Below are positions 18,584-20,691 of a stretch of DNA of 20,691 bases, piece by piece. The stretch's first letter is position 1, and every line of letters starts with the position of its first letter. Source of the DNA: Lingula anatina (taxonomy: Eukaryota > Brachiopoda > Lingulata > Lingulida > Lingulidae); assembly GCF_001039355.2 (NCBI RefSeq), contig NW_019775391.1, forward strand, positions 339,042-359,732. The letters run 5' to 3'. Below the pieces are notes generated by a model. The model was given only the letters and a program-made list of their open reading frames with translations, searched no databases and was not told the origin of the DNA. The translations under genes and the position numbers were made by a program.

Positions 18584-20188
18584 CTTACATGCACTCGTAT
18601 CCCGTTGCACAAGTAAAGATCCTCTCGTCACATGGACTTATGATGTTATAGCACTGAGGTCTTCGTATTTCCTCTGTAAACATTTGTAAACATTTCTGTA
18701 GAAGTTGTATGAAATCAGCTGTACTAAATATCCACGCCAGAGTACGCAACCGATGTGACTTGAAACCGACAATGATTTGATTTTAAATTGTTTCATTTTT
18801 ACTTAAATTTTCGCTTCTAATAACCCAGATACTTGCAGAATGGATATTTCTGTATGAATTTTTTTATCTTTACTTACAGATATTCAACGTTAGGCAACAA
18901 AATCAAGAAAGAACATGAAAAACCTTACTTAGATTCCCATTTTTGCAGACCAAACAGGCCACTCTATCAGGTTTAGCTGCTGCCAGGGACATAAGACAAG
19001 TCACAAGAACCAAAACGGCAAGAGAGCGCATCCTGCTTGGCGTCTATACAATCACGATTTCCACGTCAATATGAGTGGTGTATGCTAATAACTTCGTCGT
19101 TATTTATTCCAAAAACTGCGGGAGCCCACCCTGAGAGTAATAGGCTCATTCACCCAATAAATAGTGAGAAAGACTGAGGAAGAAAAAAAGACAAGGGTCT
19201 GGTACAAAACGACAACATTGCCGCAATAATTAATATCAAGTAGTCTAGTGGGATTTCCACAAAATATGAATAGTAGGGGCATTTTGGGGTAAAAGTTGGG
19301 AACCAGGCTTATTAGCCGATTAACCCGGCTCCCAAGCGAATTTTTGCGTTTTAAACTGTCTAATTTGCAAAAAACAAAATGGCCGTCAGATTTCCAATTT
19401 TCTGCAATATCTCTGTAACTAGACTGGCGAATATGACAAATGAAGTGTCTTTACCTATATTTTCAGGGTCGAGGAATATAATGAAGATATTTCTGTTAGA
19501 ATTAGATTTAGACAATTTTCCTAAATATGCAAATTAGGACCGCCATTACTGAAAAACCGTATGGAGCTTGCGGAGTCAGCCGAAGATTGCCGACTGGACA
19601 ATGGATGGAAGTCACGTGACTAAGTGCCCAGCGACCGTGCCATTTTCAAAAGAAGGGTGAAGTTAAACCACAAATACATGTTAAACGACATGCCCCCCTT
19701 TGATTCACGGGGTGTGATGATTATGAATTCCGTCAACTCATCTTACATCGCCTTTAGTAACCTTATTCTTAGCACACATCCACATCCGTTTGAAATTCAG
19801 TTTAATAGATAACCAGGCTGTGGCTGACAATGGCTTAGGTATTTTGCGGGAAGCCTGTAGCTTATCTATTATGAGCATTCATTTCTTGGACCTGAAAGAA
19901 AACACATTCTGGTGGTTTTAATATTTATTCTGAAGTCGGATACTGTCGTGGCTGCAGCGTTCCGCAAAACACGTGATCTGTTTGGGGGTACTCACATAAC
20001 AAGGTTACGCGTCAGTGTAGCCGATTGCATTTTAAGTTCAAAATATACTATACTGAATCACATTTGAACTTGTTAGTTACATTATTTTGGTATTTCACTA
20101 CACAGATGAACCTACCGTCTACCAGGGTGGCAGATATTATAGGGAAATTTCCCGAAAGCCAGAGAACCAAATTGAACGTCTATTTATC

Positions 20189-20217
20189 CAGGGAATTATA
20201 TCCAATATAATTCCCTG
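20189..20217. repeat. 28-bp palindromic repeat, copy 3 (29 bp)
   Basis: CAGGGAATTATAT (20189-20201) and its complement (20205-20217) flank CCA. One more base pairs on each side (C20188, G20218). No flanking direct repeat is visible, unlike copies 1 and 2. Confidence 0.85.
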
Positions 20218-20277
20218 GTTAGAGTAACAAAACCGGTTTCAAAGTAAGTCCCATAAACTAAGCTACATATGCAACGT

Positions 20278-20298
20278 CATTATATTTCAAATATAATG
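20278..20298. repeat. 21-bp AT-rich palindrome
   Basis: CATTATATTT and its exact complement surround one C. It is unrelated in sequence to the CAGGG palindromes, only 60 bases upstream. It may be chance in AT-rich DNA. Confidence 0.5.
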
Positions 20299-20319
20299 CC
20301 AGATGGCTCACAACTTAAC

Positions 20320-20362
20320 AAAAAAAAAAAAAAAAAAACAATTGATTTCAGGGGGGGGGGGG
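20320..20362. repeat. A19 tract and G12 run
   Basis: Nineteen A (20320-20338) are followed 12 bases later by twelve G (20351-20362), then a short self-complementary GGGGCAACTTGCCCC-type word. It may be the edge of an interspersed repeat, but no second copy is in the window. Confidence 0.6.
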
Positions 20363-20691
20363 CAACTTGCCCCGCCACGGGTCGGGACCACTTGGCACCC
20401 TATACGAAAATGAAGTAAGTATCCCATGTAAACGCCTTGAAAAACATTTTTATGCATTTCAAACGTATTAAATTGATTTTCGAGTCTTTGATGACTACAT
20501 ACTTCAAATAAGGGAGATTTATTGAGGTTTCCGTCCGTCACGTTGAATGTGTTGCAAGAACCAAAATATCTATCAATAAAATTTGTTTTGTTTTAATTGA
20601 GAATAAATAAATAATAGCATAAGGCAGGTTTTTGAATGAAAACGAATAATGAATTGTCGTTAAAAAAAACAAATTCGGTTTTAAACTGGTA

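Larger units (their letters stand above)
16235..20691. other. 3' flank of the array, no supportable gene
   Basis: This is 4.4 kb without a P450 exon on either strand, so the array may end here. Seen: gene D 3' UTR, two palindromic repeats, a 19-bp minisatellite, an A19 tract and a G12 run near 20320-20362, and a 21-bp AT-rich palindrome at 20278-20298. Open frames are short and featureless. Confidence 0.5.

Noticed and set aside
18949-19074. Exon-like 41-codon frame after TTTTTGCAG
   Set aside because: It has a good acceptor and a stop but no partner exon or recognisable protein. Too short to call.
1-20691. tRNA or rRNA genes
   Set aside because: I found no convincing A-box/B-box pair with a cloverleaf and no rRNA-like segment.

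Overview
The window is animal nuclear DNA. It is AT-rich and intron-bearing, with polyadenylation-type signals, long dinucleotide microsatellites and short foldback repeats. It carries a head-to-tail tandem array of four cytochrome P450 genes of the CYP3 clan, resembling vertebrate CYP3A. The N-termini, the heme loop GPRNCIGMR and the C-terminal CETQIPL-type and PEKPI(I/M)LKVE segments are the family marks. The host is most likely a marine invertebrate. The recurrent TAGGCCTA-type words and C/G-run MITE fragments made me lean towards an echinoderm or another deuterostome, but the sequence does not settle this.

Layout: gene A (445-2430), gene B (4381-7120), gene C (8734-11009) and gene D (13089-16234) all lie on the + strand and share one design. 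Exon 1 is about 390-396 nt and encodes the membrane anchor and N-terminal part. A single phase-0 intron follows a Trp-Lys-Gln codon triplet. A large exon 2 of about 1150 nt starts at Met-Arg-Ser-Thr and carries all catalytic motifs. A, C and D are intact at 515 codons each. B has one extra T in a T6 run inside the I-helix, so it is a recent pseudogene, a null allele or a sequence error.

Genes A and B form one subgroup with similar 3' UTRs, and C and D form another with similar 5' leaders and introns. A central tract of gene A exon 2 looks C/D-like, which suggests gene conversion. All four replace the usual acidic residue of the I-helix oxygen-activation motif with Ser or Gly.

The intergenic regions (about 1.6-2.1 kb) and the last 4.4 kb (16235-20691) hold no gene I can support. 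They contain microsatellites, a 19-bp minisatellite, foldback elements, and two of three copies of a striking 28-bp palindromic repeat; the third is in the gene D intron. Two copies are flanked by 7-8 bp direct repeats, and the gene C intron seems to preserve an empty site for one of them. The encoded enzymes would be ER-membrane monooxygenases, probably for xenobiotics, steroids or lipids. That role is inferred from family membership only.
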